64,000 nt of DNA. Source: Mercurialis annua (lineage: Eukaryota; Streptophyta; Magnoliopsida; Malpighiales; Euphorbiaceae). The stretch's first letter is position 1, and the number at the start of each line of letters is the position of its first letter. Made by a program: the position numbers and the translations under genes. The notes under the pieces were generated by a model that saw only the letters and a list, made by a program, of their open reading frames with translations, had not been told where the DNA came from and ran no database searches. Where the stretch lies: the NCBI RefSeq assembly GCF_937616625.2, contig NC_065571.1, forward strand, positions 47,291,651 to 47,355,650. Direction: 5' to 3'. Of this stretch, positions 52,082 through 62,745 are shown one piece after another.

Positions 52082-54815
52082 TGTCACGACCCAAATTATT
52101 GAGCCGCGGCCGGCGCTAGAGAACGGGAGTGGTAGCTCCGGAACCCGTAGCAAGCCTAAAACCACTGTAAATTTTTCGCGATTAAAACATATTATTATAT
52201 ATAATACATTATCTGAAATCTTCTTTAAATAATATAATTCAATTATTAAAATATCGTATTCCTTTTCTGAAAACATTCGCGAAACAATTCTTAGAAACCA
52301 GGGTCTTACCGAGCGATATCTCATATCCAGCACCGCCCTGTTTCTGATCACAAACATCACCAATTCCACTCACGGCAAGTGGTATCAAATTCAAACGGAT
52401 AAACATCATCTTTCTAAACAATTCATTTATAAAATTTATATCAGAGTTAACATTTTAAATACCGTTTGAAATCAAATCATAAGTCTTATTTTGACACCTA
52501 CTGACCACTGCAGCTCTAAGGACTCGTACTTTGTGCAAGTCAGAAGACTTCTAACACAAAGGAGATGGTCTGTCTGATCCGACTCTGATCACCTGAAATA
52601 AAACATTATGAGGGAGTCAGTATTTTGGGAAATACTGAGTGAGTTGACATCTACTAACCGTATTATAAAAATATAACATCGCATCTTAAGAAAACAATAT
52701 TATAAAACACATAAACATGTATTTGATCCGTACGAAACTAATATCCTAGCATGCGACACATTTCTCGAGTAATCATATATCATTCAACCCAATCGTAAAT
52801 CTCAAGCTATGAGTCCAACTCACTGGTGGGCCCAGCCCACTAGATACGGGAACTTCCAGACTACACCGTAGCCGAGTTCACTCTCGTATCGAATTCATAT
52901 CATATCATATGTATCCAATCATTTCTCAAATGCAAACACACTAGACTGACTCAATACTGGTGATCACACAGCCTATTGACACCCAATAGGTAGCTAGTTT
53001 CTTCGGATCGAATACTAGTTCTCGTATATAAAAATTAATAAAACATATAACATTTCAATCAATTGTATATAATGCGATGCGTGTAAACAGTATATATATT
53101 TCTATAGAAAATAACTTTAATATATAATACGTGAAAGTAAAGTGCAACTCACAGTGACCGCTATCCAAGACCGCATTATTATAATCCCGTAAACGTAAGC
53201 TCCATGCGTCGTTCTCGTAGCTATTCCAGCTCGTTAGCCTGGTAGCTCGTCGGTATGTCACTCACCTATTCACGTTACTCGTACGTTTAATTCATAAACG
53301 TAAACTGAATACTAAAATCCTAAGTTTTAAACTTAGGTTAACACGATCTTATTCTATATATGTCTTTTTAACTTTGATCGTGTTCTAATACTTAGTCGAG
53401 ATATTTGTTATATCTCTTGTTAATTGATTTCTAATCATATGTTTCTTATATCTCGATATCCTAATCGAACACGTCATGTTCGACATCCAAATTTCTCGTT
53501 TTTGGGGCTCATGTTTCCTTTTCAATGTCCGACACTCTTAAAGTCGGAAAACGGGGTCATAGCGGGGCGAAAATAACCTTTAGGTGCTTTGAATAAGTTG
53601 TGCGCCCGCATAGCCTTAATGCGCGCCCGCGCAAGATAGTTGCGCGCCCGCGCAAGATTGTTACGCGCCCGCGTAACATACTTACGCGCCCGCGTAACAT
53701 ACTTACGCCCCCGCGTAAGATAGTTACGCGCCCGCGTAAGATAGTTACGCGCCCGCGTAACAATAACATTTGTTACGCGCCCGCGTAACATTGTTACGCG
53801 CCCGCGTAACATAGTTACGCGGCCGCGTAGCTCCTCGACTCGTTTTCGGATATTCCGACGTACTTAAACTCGATTCCGTCATACTTCTATTTCATTTTAA
53901 CACAAACTCAACTCCAAATTCACCAAAACGACACTAGAAACGCGATTACGATTCGTTTAAAATAGAAACAATCCTTATTCTCTAATTTTAGCAACAAAAA
54001 CGTCGAGGTTACCTTAATTTGAAGCTCAAAGATGATAGAGAATCGAATTCTGAACGAATCGATATAAAGAACGCTCGATTTGGACGAGAAATGGCGAAAC
54101 GACGACGGATCGTAATCGATCGTCGAAAGCTTCTGTAACCTTCCTTTTCTCCTTCTGATCCTTTCCCATTCCTTATGCGTAAGGAAATGTAACATATAAG
54201 TTGGTAAATTTGCCATTTTGATCCTTCATTTCTTTATCTTAAACCATTTCTCTTTTAAACTTTATAATTTAACCAAATGGTTAAATTATCCTTTTAACTC
54301 GATTAATTACGTATTATTTATATTCATATAAATAATACTAACTCAATATTATTATTTTCCGCCAAAATCTTTTAATTACTATTCTCGAGACTTAATTAGC
54401 TAATTTACACTTTAGCCCTTAAACTTCTCAAAAGTTGCAATTTAGCCCAAAACGCATCCGCGTCCAAATTTTAAAAGGTCTCCGATTGACCCGAAACTTT
54501 TACCATATATACTATAAAACATTTCGCGGGGCTTGGCGAAATAATTTTCACTTCGGAATTTATATGGCTAAATTACCATTTTAGTCCATGTACTTTATTT
54601 TGCGACTTTCTTAACATTTTTCTTTTCAATTCCAATCTTGTCTTTAGAATTGAACTATATTATTAAATTCCTCGCATATAATCCTTTCCAAAACCGCCCT
54701 GTTAGAATTTTATATTTATCCTAATTTCTCAAAAAAATTTCCGATATTACCACTCCAGCGACTCAACACTAGACACGTGGATCAATTAGACAATTTAATC
54801 ATTTGGGGTATTACA
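52082..54815 (+). mobile_element. Large non-coding element starting TGTCACGACCC (copy 2)
   Basis: 2734 bp, TG...CA ends (TGTCACGACCC ... GGGGTATTACA), flanked by a 5-bp near-duplication ACAAT/ACTAT inside the Stowaway MITE. No protein domain. It includes a GCGCCCGCGTAA minisatellite. Related to the 9880-12813 element at the TGTCACGACCC end and in several internal blocks. No internal repeat of the terminus was found, so a two-LTR structure is not supported. It could be a solo LTR or a LARD-like derivative. Confidence 0.65.
53605..53832. repeat. GCGCCCGCGTAA minisatellite
   Basis: About nine units of roughly 22-24 bp made of GCGCCCGCGTAA plus CATAGTTAC- or GATAGTTAC-like spacers. Early units read GCGCCCGCGCAA. 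Very GC- and CpG-rich against an AT-rich background. Frames on both strands (Arg/Ala/Thr-rich) are open only because of the repeat. Confidence 0.85.
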
Positions 54816-55265
54816 ACTATGTTCCAAATTTATCCCTCCCCTAATAAATGACTCTATGACTCAATATATAAAAGCATTTATTAAATAGTAGGGTTATTTG
54901 GATATTTACTCTCATAATTTAAGACAAAAACCCCACTTTCTTAATATGTACAATTTTAGCTAAATGGACAACTAAAAAAAAATGAAGGGAGTAATGATTA
55001 ATGGTTGATTGAATTTTTTTTATTAATGTTTATAACTTATATAAATTTTAATAAAAAAACAGAAAATTTCATCTTACTTTTGCACAATAAATAATAATTT
55101 TACAATTTATCACTAATTTTTAAGATTAGCAGTATAATTTAAATAAAGAAAAAATTAACTTACCTATTGAAGATTTGAAATTTGACCGCTAAAGTGTAGA
55201 GATAACTAAAAATTTAATGTTTTAAACATGCTGTAAGTTTCTACAAAAAAAGGAAAATAAATATA

Positions 55266-55978
55266 GATTTAATCACCAAAAAATTTCAAATTTATGCGTC
55301 TTGTGTCAGATTTAGCCAAATCTTTAAAAACCACCAAATTTAGCCAAACCTTATATGTTGTGTTTCTTTTCAGCCATTTTCAAATCGAACCGAATTTATT
55401 GCCTATGTGTCATCCATGTCACTTCCGACTCAGAAAAATTAATTGACATGGCAATATTTCAAACTACTAATCCAACCAAATCAAACCATATAATAAACCA
55501 AATCCAAATAAATCAAATCTATTTAATAATTAATTACTTTTTAAATTAAATATAAATAAATTTATCACAATTTATAAAAATTAATTTAAAATTATATTCA
55601 ATTAAAATAAACTTTAATTATCTCAATATTTTATTTTTATTCTGATTAAAATTCATTCTGACTAATCAATTTATTTAAATTAAATTTAGTAATATATTCG
55701 GAAAATTTTAATTATTTTTAAGATTTGATTATTTCTTTATAATTTAAAAAGTTTAAAACTATATTAACTTTTAAATAAAAAAAACAAAAACCATTTATAA
55801 TTTTAACCCGTTAAAATTCCGACAAACCCAACCGCTGCCGTCCGGCTAACAAATTCCGGCCACAACATATACAATTTGGCTAAAATTTGGTGGGTTTTAA
55901 AGGTTTGACTGAATCTGACACAAGATGTATAGGTTTGATATTCTTTGGTGATTTTGTCTAAATTATAGAGATATAGAT
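55266..55978. mobile_element. TIR element inside hAT-like element B
   Basis: Inverted ends of about 100 bp. The left contains CTTGTGTCAGATTTAGCCAA and AAAACCACCAAATTTAGCC, and the right has the same on the opposite strand (GGCTAAAATTTGGTGGGTTTT and TGAATCTGACACAAGATG). Flanks share ATATAGAT. The interior is AT-only and non-coding. Confidence 0.65.
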
Positions 55979-56136
55979 GATACTGATACAAATCGAAAAA
56001 GGAATTTTTATTGTTTGAAAAAGTAAAAAATGATGGTCCTGGATCCCACTCGAAAATTTAAACAGAAAAACAAGTTGTAGATTTCCGTATTTTACTTGAG
56101 CTTCAATTTGAAAGGATCTCTAGAGACTATTTGAGA

Positions 56137-56153
56137 GGGGGGGGGGGGGGGGG
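56137..56153. repeat. Poly-G run of 17
   Basis: A G homopolymer just inside the right terminus of element B. The same position in the relatives has 5-6 G or C, so this is slippage expansion. The count could also be affected by sequencing error. Confidence 0.8.
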
Positions 56154-56204
56154 TCCAATGTCCTCCTTGTCCCTAACCTCTATCCGTCACTGCTGACATA
56201 TAAT

Positions 56205-56590
56205 GTTCTCCCATTACACTAAATCTATTTTTTGATATCAAGCTATGTCTTCTATCTATTTTTACCATACAAATAATAAGATAGACAAACATTGCATATT
56301 CACATATAATTAAGTATCCAAATACAATTTTTCTGTTATTCTGCTATTAAATTTTGAAGTTCAGATTAAATTAAGGTTAAATGAATTCTATCTTATTTAT
56401 AGTTATACTTGACATATAAATTGAGAATGATTAAACTAAAATGCTATATTATCATACTTAAAAATTAACTAAACAATTAATAATGGCAATCTCAAAGAAG
56501 GTGGCTGTAATTTGTTTGTGCATGTTAGTTTGCATGAACATATTGACAGAAGATGCAAATGCCGAGAGTATTGGTAGTGGAGCTATGGGA
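56205..56590 (+). repeat. Left copy of a duplicated RALF promoter-plus-5' segment
   Basis: Matches 60982-61370: AATGTTCTCCCATTACA, then TATGTCTTCTATCTATTT-like, AAACTTTGAAGTTCAGAT-like, GGTTAAATGAATTCTAT, CATATAAATT (TATA box) and the coding start. Similarity at the left edge begins just outside the right target duplication of hAT-like element B. Confidence 0.8.
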
Positions 56591-56638
56591 TCAAATGCTA
56601 ATCATTATTCTGTCTTTAGTATTCATTTATACTCTTAA
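56483..56638 (+). pseudogene. Broken RALF-like gene
   Basis: MAISKKVAVICLCMLVCMNI followed by LTEDANAES, the same signal peptide as the intact gene at 61267, then GSGAMGSNANHYS and a stop. The similarity stops where a TIR element has inserted at about 56620. All four conserved cysteines and the CRR end are missing, so no functional peptide can be made. Confidence 0.85.
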
Positions 56639-56880
56639 AGTTTGACACCAAAATCAAACAAAACTCTCAATATCCTGAAAAGTTTAAATTTGCCCCCCAA
56701 CGTCTTAAAAAGTGAATAATCGTGCCCCCGACTAATAACGCATAAATAAGACGTTGAAAGCTTTTTTGTCAAAATTGGTGGTTTGGTTGTTCATTTTTAA
56801 AATATTGAAGATAATATTTGAGTTTTTCCGAACGTTGAGACTTTACTTGATTTTGAAAACAAATTTTAAGAATATAATAA
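56620..56880. mobile_element. Short TIR element truncating the RALF-like copy
   Basis: The left portion TTTGACACCAAAATCAAACA with CTCTCAATATCC and the right portion GTTGAGACTTTACTTGATTT are inverted. About 250 bp, non-coding. Exact ends are uncertain. Confidence 0.45.
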
Positions 56881-56892
56881 ATGACCCTTGGC

Positions 56893-57010
56893 GTAATTAC
56901 TTAAAAACCACTCATCTTTAATTTTTTTTGCGTTTATATCCTGACTTAGGAAAAAAATTCAATTGTACCCTAATTTGAGTTTTTATGTTTCACCTCTACT
57001 TTCGAGGCAT
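56893..57010. mobile_element. TIR fragment of the 14278-15306 Mutator-like family
   Basis: GGCGTAATTACTTAAAAACC, then TATCCTGACTTAGGAAAAAA and TTGTACCC, matching the left TIR of the element at 14278. An opposing TIR was not found, so it is a fragment or one end of a larger damaged copy. Confidence 0.6.
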
Positions 57011-58051
57011 TAAATTGACATATTTTTATTTAAAAAAAGTTTAAAATAATCCTTCGTTTTTAGCAATACATTCTAATTATACGTTAAAGTTATTATTAGT
57101 ACAAAAAACATCCTTCATAAAATTCAACAAATTATAATAATTTATTTATTTAATTTATATTAATTATATATTAATAAATATTTATAATTAGAAATCGTAA
57201 AAAATATTTTTACAATTAATAGGTTGGCATTGTCTGCGGAATAGGGGGCTAAAAAGGTTTGATCTATCCGCCATTGCAAAGAGTGATTAAATTTAGAATT
57301 GCAAGGCATCAATAACCCATACGAAAGTAATTAATATTCTATTATTGTTAGTTTTTATTATGTATTATTTTTTGTTTTTATTAATTTAATTTAACATAAA
57401 AAAACATCTCATATTCAATTGCTTAAATAATAGTTAAGCTAACTGTTTTGATATTAGATTCATTTTTCGTGGGTTCGAGCTTCTACTTGCTCTTTATTAC
57501 TCAATCACGATATTGTATACTTGCAATTTTGTTGATTTTTTTTATTTTTTTTGAAAATTTGAAAAGCTCCAAATAGAAGACTTTCAAGAAGGAAGATTCA
57601 GATATTGATACTAGTCCTTTCTATCATCCATAAGGCAGTTTGTTTTTACAAGTTTGAGCATAATCGGTTTTTGTATTCTATGATTGATGTTTCTAGAATC
57701 CTTGATTTCTTATTTGTTCAATGTTTAATCTTGTTTCATGCTTTGAGCAAGAACTTTAGTTGTATGTGATTGTTTTTTATTAACGTACGACTCCTTGTGA
57801 TTTTAACATATTTTCATTAAAAAAAGTAAAATGAAATATCAGTATATACCTGTTTGATTACCTTGATAAGAAATACTAGATTAAGACCGTTTTAAGGGAA
57901 GCTTCAAGAAGCTAATTTTTTGTTTTAACTTTTGTGTATAGGCCAAGTAATCTATAGTCTTACTTGGTGGCTACGTACTCTCACCTAGTCAAATTAAAAT
58001 TTTGTTGATTATTAGTACTTTTAGAAACTTTTCTAAGTCCTAAATTACTAG
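57011..58051. other. AT-rich intergenic DNA upstream of the P450
   Basis: No gene seen. Contains a tRNA-B-box-like GTGGGTTCGAGCTTCT at 57469-57484 without a convincing A box. The right end is the P450 promoter region. Confidence 0.4.
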
Positions 58052-58058
58052 TATATAA
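58052..58058 (+). promoter_or_regulatory. TATA box of the P450 gene
   Basis: TATATAA, 57 bp before the ATG, which would give a 5' leader of about 25-30 bases. Confidence 0.6.
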
Positions 58059-58114
58059 CACACATAGATTTTCCATAGATTTGAGTAAAACAATTAGTGA
58101 TCAATTCAAGATTA

Positions 58115-60182
58115 ATGGAGTTTACACTTCTATACTACTGTTTGGCTTTAACTCTTCCTATTCTCTTTCTTTTCTTGAAATCATGGTCTCAAAAAAGAAC
58201 ACAACGCATAAAAAACCTTCCACCAAGCCCGCCTGCTATTCCGATTCTAGGTCATCTCCACCTCGTCAAGCCGCCCCTCCATCGATCCCTCCTTAGCCTC
58301 TCCAAAAAATACGGTCCCATCATTTCTCTCCGATTCGGTTCTCGCCCGGTGCTCATCGTATCATCACCATCCGCAGTCGAAGAATGCTTCACGAAAAACG
58401 ACGTCATTTTTGCCAACCGCGCTGCTTTAACGATTAACACCTACGTCGGGTATAATTCCACCACTCTCGGAACATCTCCATACGGGGACCATTGGCGCAA
58501 CCTTCGTCGAATAAGCGCTGTCGAAATATTCTCATCGCATCGCCTAAACTCGTTCATAGGAATCCGACGAGACGAAATAAAGAGCTTCCTTAAGACCCTC
58601 TATCAAGCTTCAGGAGAGGGTTTTGGTAAGGTGGAGTTGAAAGAAATGCTGATGGAGCTAAACTTGAATATAGTTATGAGGATGATCACAGGGAAGAGGT
58701 ACTATGGTGAAAGAAATTTGACGGGCAAGGATGAGACAGAAGCAAAGGAAGTTAGGGATTTGGTGACTGAGCTTTTTGAATATGGTGGAGCCTCATATTT
58801 GGGAGATTTCTTGCCATTTTTACAGTGGATTGACTACGGAGGATTTTTGAAGAGAATAGAAAGGATTGGAAAACAAACTGATAAGTTACTGCAAGGTCTT
58901 ATCGATGATCATCGAGATGATGATGAGGGTAGTTCTGGAAGAAGGAACACAATGATCAGTCATCTTCTTTCTCTGCAACAATCAGAAACACAAAGTTTTT
59001 CAGATGAAAATATTAAAAGTCTTATTCTGGTTAGTGATACTTTTATTTTTTTAATCTTTGCTCATTAATCTTTTCATTAATTTAATTTGCCGCCCGTATA
59101 GTTTATTTAGTTGCATTGCATGTAGTCGAGTTGATCAATAATAATGACAAACATAGGAAAATCTAATAACTAAACATTTTCTTGCACATATTTATAAGGG
59201 AAAATAGTGTTTTAAATCCTTATCTTTTATCAAAACGACAAACATATTCTTAAAAGTATTTTGTGATAATCTAGTCCATAATATTTTGTATTTTTTAATA
59301 AGTATATCAAATTTTCTATTTAAATCTATTTTCAAACACATAATCGTCGTTTAGAGCCACAAAATCCTTTTTAAATTGAAATAAATTATCAATTGTATAA
59401 AATAATCATTCATGAAATCAAAATTAAATCATTAACTATAAAAAAAAAATCTCAAGAACATGTTTAAAATGAGGATTAAGTATATTTATCACAAATTTTA
59501 AAATTGACGTGTAAAATTGTCATAATTTTTTTTAAGACAAACTCATTTTCTTACAACACAGGACATAATATTTGCTGGTACAGAGACAACAGCCGTTACA
59601 TTAGAATGGGCAATGTCTTGTCTTATAAATCACCCAGACGTTCTTGACAAAGCCAAACAAGAATTGGACAGTCAGATTGGCCAAGAAAACTTGCTTGATG
59701 AATCAGATCTCTCTAAATTACCATATTTGCAGAATATCATAACAGAGACATTAAGATTATATCCAGCCGGACCGCTTCTTCTCCCACACGCATCGTCTCA
59801 AGCGTGTACTGTCGGAGGATACCATGTAGAAGCCAATACAATGCTTATGGTTAATGCATGGGCTATACATAGAGACCCTGAGATATGGGACGATGCGCTT
59901 AAATTTAAACCCGAGAGGTTCCAGATTATGGGAAGCAACGATCAGATTTACAAGTTGATGCCTTTCGGAATGGGACGAAGGTCATGTCCGGGAATGGGTC
60001 TTGCTAACCGTGTTTTAGGGTTTGCTTTGGGGTCTATGATTCATTGCTTTGATTGGAAAAAGATTAGTGATGAAGAAATTGATATGTCTGAAAGAGTTGG
60101 TCTCACCATGCCCAAAGCTGAGCCTTTACAGGCTATGTGCAAGGCTCGTGCTATCATGAAGAAATTGGCATCTTCTTTCTGA
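58115..60182 (+). CDS. Cytochrome P450, CYP81-like, two exons
   Basis: Membrane-anchored monooxygenase of the endoplasmic reticulum, using NADPH-P450 reductase and O2. Exons 58115-59029 and 59562-60182 are joined in phase 0 across a 532-bp GT-AG intron, giving 511 residues, usual for the family. N-terminal hydrophobic anchor (about 5-22) is followed by the proline hinge LPPSPPAIPILGHLH. I-helix: FAGTETTAVTLEW with AGTETT at 310-315. ExxR: E367-R370 in ETLRLYP. PERF: about 422-425 in FKPERF. Heme-binding loop FGMGRRSCPG with Cys447. These, together with GTSPYGDHWRNLRR and HRDPEIWDDA, resemble CYP81 members, which hydroxylate isoflavones, glucosinolates, lignans or xenobiotics in different plants; the substrate here cannot be told. 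All key residues are present. A GTG six codons upstream in frame is not used as the start. Confidence 0.94.
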
Positions 60183-60981
60183 TGAAAATAAATTTGATTG
60201 TAAAGTTATTAAGACTCTTATTGTATTTAGATTCCAGTATTTAGTTATCATATTTGAAATAAAGTTGTTTTGCCTTGAGATTCAGGTGTAACATTTGTTC
60301 AATTTAGTAGTGCTGTGTCGATTTTAAGCTGTTATTGTGTAGAGTATTCACGGGAAATAGCTATAATTCGTTAACCGTTTTGTAAAAATACAATAGTTGG
60401 ATAACTGTTCTCTATTTTTTTATAATTCAGCTCATTTAATAAAAAGACCATAGTTGGGTAATTGCTAAAATACTTAACGTAAGCTAGTCAGTTCTACTCA
60501 GAGGTTCAGTCGTGATGCAATGATTGGATGACGCTAATTCAATATAGCTAGATTCGGTCTAAAGTGTAGTTTAAGGTTCTAAAAAACATGAAAAAACAAT
60601 AAGATGATCAATATTAAAATGTATAGTAAGCATTAGAGAACCGAATAAAAAACTTATTTTTTGATTTTAATAATTTTCCGATCCAATCGAATTAATGTTC
60701 AGCCATCAATTTTTAAGTGAATTGGCGTTGTTAATTATTTTAAAATGAGTTTCAATTTTTTTTAAAAAAATTAACCTAAACAATATTTGACATAGGAAAA
60801 AAAATTAATTGGTTTGTTATCATGCCAAATAAAATTCCAACCTCTATAATTTCTGGTTCCGCCACTAAATATAAAATTATATAAAATTTATAGTTTTCTA
60901 TTTTCTAAATTTTAAAATATTCACATTCTATTAAAATTGATAAAATTATAATTAATGTTTCACCTATAACATATAGCTATA
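60183..60981. other. P450 3' UTR and AT-rich spacer
   Basis: AATAAA-type signals occur just after the stop (about 60187) and again near 60258. The rest is AT-rich without recognised elements. CTATAATTTCTGGTTCCGCC at 60844 recurs in similar form at 63250, so it belongs to an unidentified repeat. Confidence 0.45.
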
Positions 60982-61370
60982 GTAATGTTCTCCCATTACA
61001 ACAAAACTATTTTTATATAGTGGAGCTATGACTTCTATCTATTTCCACCACACAAATAGTGAGACAACTAACTTAGCATAACCATAGATAATTCAGTATT
61101 CAAATAAAAGTTTCCTGTTATTTCTCTATTAAACTTTGAAGTTCAGATGAAATTTAGGTTAAATGAATTCTATGTTATTTATAGTTAAAGTTGGCATATA
61201 AATTTAGAACGATTAAACTAAATGCTAAATTATTATAATACTTATAAATCAGCTAAACAATTAATAATGGAAATCTCAAAGAAGGTGACTATAATTTGTT
61301 TGTGCATGCTAGTTTGCATGTGTATATTGACAGAAGATGCAAATGCCAGATATCTTGGTAACGGAGCAGT
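60982..61370 (+). repeat. Right copy of the duplicated RALF promoter-plus-5' segment
   Basis: Same order of motifs as 56205-56590, with moderate divergence and small indels, including the TATA box and signal-peptide codons. Direct orientation, about 4.78 kb apart, flanking the P450. Confidence 0.8.
61197..61203 (+). promoter_or_regulatory. TATA box of the RALF-like gene
   Basis: TATAAAT at a spacing (64 bp to ATG 61267) that puts the likely transcription start near 61228. The upstream in-frame ATG at 61222 would then fall outside the mRNA. Confidence 0.55.
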
Positions 61371-61542
61371 AGGATCAGATAATCCTATATGCAGCAAACA
61401 AAATCCCGGGGCGTGCAAGAAGGGCGATGCAAACGGATACAATCGAGGCTGTGAGAAACAAGATAAATGTCGACGATTTGAGGGTGAGGGAGGCCAAACC
61501 AGCAACGGGGGCAGCAAGGGAGGCAGCAAGGTGGGCGGCTGA
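61267..61542 (+). CDS. RALF-like secreted signalling peptide
   Basis: 91 residues. The signal peptide is KKVTIICLCMLVCMCILTED with likely cleavage after DANA. The mature part is RYLGNGAVGSDNPICSKQNP, then GACKKGDANGYNRGCEKQDK and CRR. It has the YxxxxA start, four cysteines in two pairs (IC...AC and GC...KC) and the YNRGC...CRR end of rapid alkalinisation factors, which act outside the cell on CrRLK1L receptor kinases such as FERONIA with LLG co-receptors. It lacks the dibasic RR processing site of large RALFs and so belongs with the short, directly secreted class. Unusual is a Gly/Ser-rich tail after CRR (FEGEGGQTSNGGSKGGSKVG). Start 61267 is preferred over 61222 because the homologous upstream sequence at 56.4 kb has a stop after that ATG and the TATA position excludes it. 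Single exon. Confidence 0.85.
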   Translation: MEISKKVTIICLCMLVCMCILTEDANARYLGNGAVGSDNPICSKQNPGACKKGDANGYNRGCEKQDKCRRFEGEGGQTSNGGSKGGSKVGG

Positions 61543-62296
61543 TCAGTTATTTATATAATTGTATATAATCGATTATAGCTAAATATTTCGGAGTATCTGA
61601 GATCGAATTCCCATGGAGGAACTCAATAATGTTTACTAATTTAGTTTTTTTTGTAAAGTTACAAATTCTCTAAAGTGTTATAAAAATAATAATATAATAA
61701 AAATTCTAAAACAATAATGAAATTTCACGTCTCATATATTTTAAAATGTTGATCATTCATATTATATTGATTTTTATAGTTTTTTATAATGACAATTGCA
61801 TCTTCATTATCTTCATTCTCTATTAAGCTACAAAAATATAACATTTATACAAAGTTAGCCAATATAGAGTTGAAATTAAAAAATGAGACTCAAAATTTTG
61901 GACACAACTGAAAAAAGTCTTTCAAATTGAACATAATTATAAAATTTTAAAAAATTAATTGTGATCAATAAAGACATAAAAGTTTGGATTGAAAAAATAA
62001 TTACGCATTCAAAAATCTATGTTTATTTTTCAATTTGCAATCCATCATATAAAGCAAACATGAAACAATAGGGAAAATTACAACATAACTATTGTGCCAT
62101 ATTATTTATAGAACAAATTAATTTTGCGTTAGCTAAGTAAAAAAATTAATGATAAAAAAATAAATTATAATTAAAAGTTTTTTTTTGTTGTAAATACTCA
62201 TTTGTTGTAAATATGACATTGTTACAATTATAGTATGGGATAAACAGTTAAATAATAAGGCGGTCACTATTGATATGTATGTATAATAAGCATAAG
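61543..62296. other. 3' flank of RALF-like gene, AT-rich
   Basis: No gene seen. Weak TIR-like motifs (AAAATTTTGGACACAACTG, TTTCAAATTGAACATAATTA) near 61890-61945 resemble sequence at about 17630-17680, suggesting an old shared repeat. Confidence 0.4.
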
Positions 62297-62306
62297 ATAA
62301 TTGAAT

Positions 62307-62670
62307 GGGTAATTGATTTTGGAGGTCACTGTACTTTTTAAAAATTGCAAAATGATGACCGAACTTCAAAACGTAACATTTTAGTTATTATACTATTTGG
62401 TTATGTTAAGATAAAAGGATTTTTGATCACTGAAGAAAAATATTTTGAGCCGATTTTTTGTTGATTGTGTGTATATATGAAATATAAGGTATTATTTGTC
62501 ATAAATAATTAAAATTTGATTATTACATATGTATAATTTGACCGTAAAACACTTAAAAACCTTCCAAAATTACATATTTAAAAGTTTAGTGACCATTTTG
62601 TTACGTTTTGAAGTTCGGTCACTATTTTGCAATTCTTGAAAAGTACAGTTACCTCTAGAATCAATTACCC
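62307..62670. mobile_element. Short Mutator-like TIR element with 10-bp target duplication
   Basis: Left end GGGTAATTGATTTTGGAGGT, right end is its inverse (ACCTCTAGAATCAATTACCC); TIRs of about 80 bp share AATGATGACCGAACTTC. Perfect direct repeat ATAATTGAAT on both sides (62297-62306, 62671-62680). 364 bp, non-coding. Confidence 0.85.
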
Positions 62671-62745
62671 ATAATTGAATGGAAAACTTATTTTATGATT
62701 TTAGCAATTTTCAATCCAATCAAATTAATAAACTATCAACTTTCA

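Larger units (their letters stand above)
51989..54991. mobile_element. Stowaway-like MITE split by an internal insertion
   Basis: Left end CTCCCTCCATTTTTTTTAG (TA before it at 51987-51988) and right end AAAAAATGAAGGGAG followed by TA (54992-54993). Outside the insertion at 52082-54815 the MITE is about 270 bp, matching the one at 13064-13324 (shared AATGGACAACTAAAAAAAA and TAGTTGTC motifs). Confidence 0.85.
51768..56192 (+). mobile_element. hAT-like element (B) with perfect target duplication, host to nested insertions
   Basis: Left terminus CAGTGACGGATACAGAAAC, right terminus CTCTATCCGTCACTG, flanked by the perfect 8-bp duplication CTGACATA (51760-51767, 56193-56200). Removing the nested MITE block (51989-54991) leaves about 1.4 kb, still without a transposase, so it is non-autonomous. 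Subterminal GGGGGACCC and GGGTCCAATGTCC motifs are shared with element A in inverted order. Confidence 0.88.

Noticed and set aside
53522..53812. Arg/Ala/Thr-rich frames of 62-96 codons on both strands
   Set aside because: Translation of the GCGCCCGCGTAA repeat; same composition in several frames.
57380..57540. SINE around the GGGTTCGAGC B-box-like motif
   Set aside because: No A box at the right distance and no tail or target duplication.
61222..61266. Upstream ATG as start of the RALF-like protein
   Set aside because: It lies only about 20 bp after the TATA box, would put charged and polar residues before the signal peptide, and the duplicate copy has a stop in that stretch.
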